A stretch of DNA of 64,000 nucleotides. Origin: Bacillota bacterium. GTDB taxonomy: Bacteria; Bacillota; Clostridia; Lachnospirales; Lachnospiraceae. Under the pieces are notes generated by a model. The model was not told the origin of the DNA and did not search any database. It saw nothing but the letters and a program-made list of their open reading frames with translations. The stretch covers positions 69,045-133,044 of the forward strand of contig JAEZLH010000031.1 in the NCBI GenBank assembly GCA_023435895.1. The letters run 5' to 3'. This document shows, one piece after another, positions 62,598 to 64,000 of the stretch. Both the position numbers and the translations under genes were made by a program. Within the stretch, counting starts at the first letter, position 1, and each line of letters begins with the position of its first letter.

Positions 62598-62650
62598 AAG
62601 GTTTTCAGACTTTCGGTAATAATCACCGATGGCTGGAAACCTTATTTTTT
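62598..62650 (+). terminator. terminator after the esterase remnant
   Basis: AAGGTTTTCAG pairs with CTGGAAACCTT, with an inner CGGT/ACCG stem, then ATTTTTT. Downstream, two similar blocks GGTTGAGAGTAGAGAACTG and GGTTGAGACTAGTAAACTG lie 54 bp apart. Confidence 0.78.
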
Positions 62651-62880
62651 GCCTACCATAAGTAGCTCATGTCTTAAAAGCATTGTTGGGTTGAGAGTAG
62701 AGAACTGCTTTTTGCCTTGCGGAACAAGGGAACTACTTTTTTAGGTTGAGACTAGTAAACTGTTTTTAAAGCTAATTACAAGTACCGCTCATCTTTCTGC
62801 GTTGGATATGAGTACACATCAGTTCCATTGACAGAATAGAGCATATATAACCGGTGAAATGTAAATTTTAGGCTTTTCTA

Positions 62881-62909
62881 TTGACTCATAGTTTAAAATC
62901 TTATATAAT
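62881..62909 (+). promoter_or_regulatory. promoter of the second TetR gene
   Basis: TTGACT (62881-62886), 17 bp, TATAAT (62904-62909). It overlaps the upstream TTG codon of the long open frame, which rules that start out. Confidence 0.82.
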
Positions 62910-62955
62910 TAAAAATAATTTCAATGAAAAATATTTTAACAAGAGGAGGCATGTA

Positions 62956-63546
62956 ATGACAAAAAGAGAAGAACAAAAAGAAAAACGGCGACAAGATATT
63001 TTGCGGGCCGGTCTGAAACTTTTCGCTAGCAAAGGTTATGAGGCAACTAAAATAAATGATATTGCAGAGGAAACAGGAATGAGCCTTGGCTTGCTATATC
63101 ATTATTTTAAATCAGTCGAAATTTTACATGAAGAACTGATTAATATTGCATTAGCAGGGCGTACAGGACAATATTTTCCTCAATATGATAATCCTCTTGA
63201 TTACTTTGTAAAATCAGCAAGCCATATTTTCGATGTAATAAAATCAGACCATCATTATGCAGAATATTTTGTTTTGATGAAACAGGCACAACGTAATCAG
63301 AATTTACCAATCCGCATAAAAGAAAAACTGGAACAAAACGATATTATTGCTAAATCAATTATTACGATTGAAGAAGGTCAACGTCAAGGGATTATTCGAA
63401 AAGGAAATCCTATGGCGTTAGCAATGACATTTTGGCTTTCCATAGAGGCATATGTGGAAATGATTGCCCTTAATCCTGATATACCTTACCCGGAAGTTAA
63501 CTGGTTTGTTGATATGCTAAGAGAAAGTAATAACTATGAAAAATAG
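62956..63546 (+). CDS. TetR/AcrR-family regulator
   Basis: 196 residues from ATG 62956 (GGAGG seven bases upstream, promoter at 62881). HTH: DILRAGLKLFASKGYEATKI, NDIAEETGMSLGLLYHYFKS (residues ~15-60). The adjacent SDR gene 23 bases downstream is probably in the same operon and may be its target. Confidence 0.88.
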   Translation: MTKREEQKEKRRQDILRAGLKLFASKGYEATKINDIAEETGMSLGLLYHYFKSVEILHEELINIALAGRTGQYFPQYDNPLDYFVKSASHIFDVIKSDHHYAEYFVLMKQAQRNQNLPIRIKEKLEQNDIIAKSIITIEEGQRQGIIRKGNPMALAMTFWLSIEAYVEMIALNPDIPYPEVNWFVDMLRESNNYEK

Positions 63547-63569
63547 CACACATATCAAGGAGGAATAAT

Positions 63570-64000
63570 ATGATTCTGGAGAAAAATAATTATGACGATA
63601 ATGCACTTCAAAATCAAATCGTGTTGATTACAGGCGGTGGCGGTGGAATTGGCATTGAGGCTTCAAGGGCTTTTGCCTACATGGGCGCTCATGTAATTAT
63701 TGCGGAAATAGATGCTGACAGAGGAAAGCAGGCGCAAAAACTGATAAATGAGGAAAACCTTAATGGAACCGTGGATTTTTTTCAGATTGACATTACGGAT
63801 GATAAGCAGATTGATCAATTATACGAGTATATTATGGACAAATACGCGCGTCTTGATGTTCTGATAAATAATGCTGCCGTTGTTCCGATGGGAGCGATTG
63901 ACGCGGTATCAATATCCGATTGGGATTTAAGCTATGCTGTGAACTTGAGAGCACCTGTCCTTTTAACGAAAAAATTTATTTCTTCCATGAGGGACACAGG
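63570..64000 (+). CDS. short-chain dehydrogenase/reductase, 5' part (cut by window edge)
   Basis: 143 codons visible from ATG 63570 (AAGGAGGAATA upstream). Classical SDR: cofactor motif TGGGGGIG (VLITGGGGGIGIEASRAFAY), acidic IAEIDADRG (NAD preference), DITD, NNAA (LDVLINNAAVVPMG) and the start of the helix before the catalytic Ser. The Ser-Tyr-Lys triad lies beyond the window. Confidence 0.88.
   Translation, partial: MILEKNNYDDNALQNQIVLITGGGGGIGIEASRAFAYMGAHVIIAEIDADRGKQAQKLINEENLNGTVDFFQIDITDDKQIDQLYEYIMDKYARLDVLINNAAVVPMGAIDAVSISDWDLSYAVNLRAPVLLTKKFISSMRDT

Noticed and set aside
62881..62955. Upstream TTG start of the second TetR gene
   Set aside because: The TTG is part of a consensus -35 box, with TATAAT 17 bp downstream; the true start must be later.

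Overview
This window looks like chromosomal DNA of a low-GC clostridial Firmicute, most likely a Lachnospiraceae-type anaerobe. The reasons are strong AGGAGG ribosome-binding sites almost everywhere, sigma-A-type promoters, U-tailed hairpin terminators, a serine T-box leader on serS, a six-subunit Ech-type energy-converting [NiFe] hydrogenase with its hyp genes in the order known from thermophilic clostridia, glycan-use genes with LacI control, and many radical-SAM and iron-sulfur proteins. No rRNA or tRNA gene was seen.

Layout. 0-2 kb: the start of an MMPL-family exporter (cut by the window edge), its divergent TetR regulator and a frameshifted membrane-protein remnant. 2-8.2 kb: a LacI-controlled maltodextrin cluster (binding lipoprotein, two permeases, intracellular GH13 glucosidase). 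The ATPase is absent and is presumably shared from elsewhere. 8.5-11.5 kb: a sugar-nucleotide-type SDR, then a 2 kb segment of small orphan membrane genes bounded by a duplicated fragment of the serS 3' end. 11.5-13.2 kb: serS with its T-box. 13.5-25 kb: echABCDEF-hypABFCDE, a membrane-bound ferredoxin-dependent proton-reducing hydrogenase and a full Ni/CN/CO maturation set. The large subunit ends exactly at its DPCxxC motif, and no maturation protease is present. 25-28.3 kb: a YjjG nucleotidase, a gene-poor stretch with repeated operator-like sites, a truncated group II intron, two small proteins and a tandem-repeat block. 28.4-31 kb: a two-component pair (REC-histidine kinase and REC-HDOD). 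31.4-33.5 kb: a GH36 alpha-galactosidase. 34-37 kb: an ArsR regulator plus a four-module persulfide/CoA-disulfide reductase. 37-48 kb: a PAS-GGDEF-HD-GYP protein, a BlaI/BlaR pair, PadR plus Fe-S aldo/keto reductase, AlkA, a radical-SAM protein and an RlmD-like 23S rRNA methyltransferase.

48.5-56.1 kb is a genomic island. A decayed large serine recombinase lies at its left edge. Then comes a complete QatABCD anti-phage operon (KAP NTPase, QatB, QueC-like QatC, TatD-like QatD), followed by a fifth co-directional gene for an undescribed membrane/coiled-coil protein. At the right edge is a decayed copy of a C-terminal domain that I recall from RlmD enzymes, while a complete rlmD gene sits just left of the island. 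The fifth gene is the best candidate here for something new.

56-62.6 kb is a gene graveyard with fragments of NUDIX, MerR-membrane, MarR, MFS and carboxylesterase genes. Among them are intact genes for a DODA-type dioxygenase, a TetR regulator with well-defined operators and a small membrane protein. The window ends with a TetR gene and the start of an SDR gene. All functions are read from motifs and remembered families; no database search was possible.
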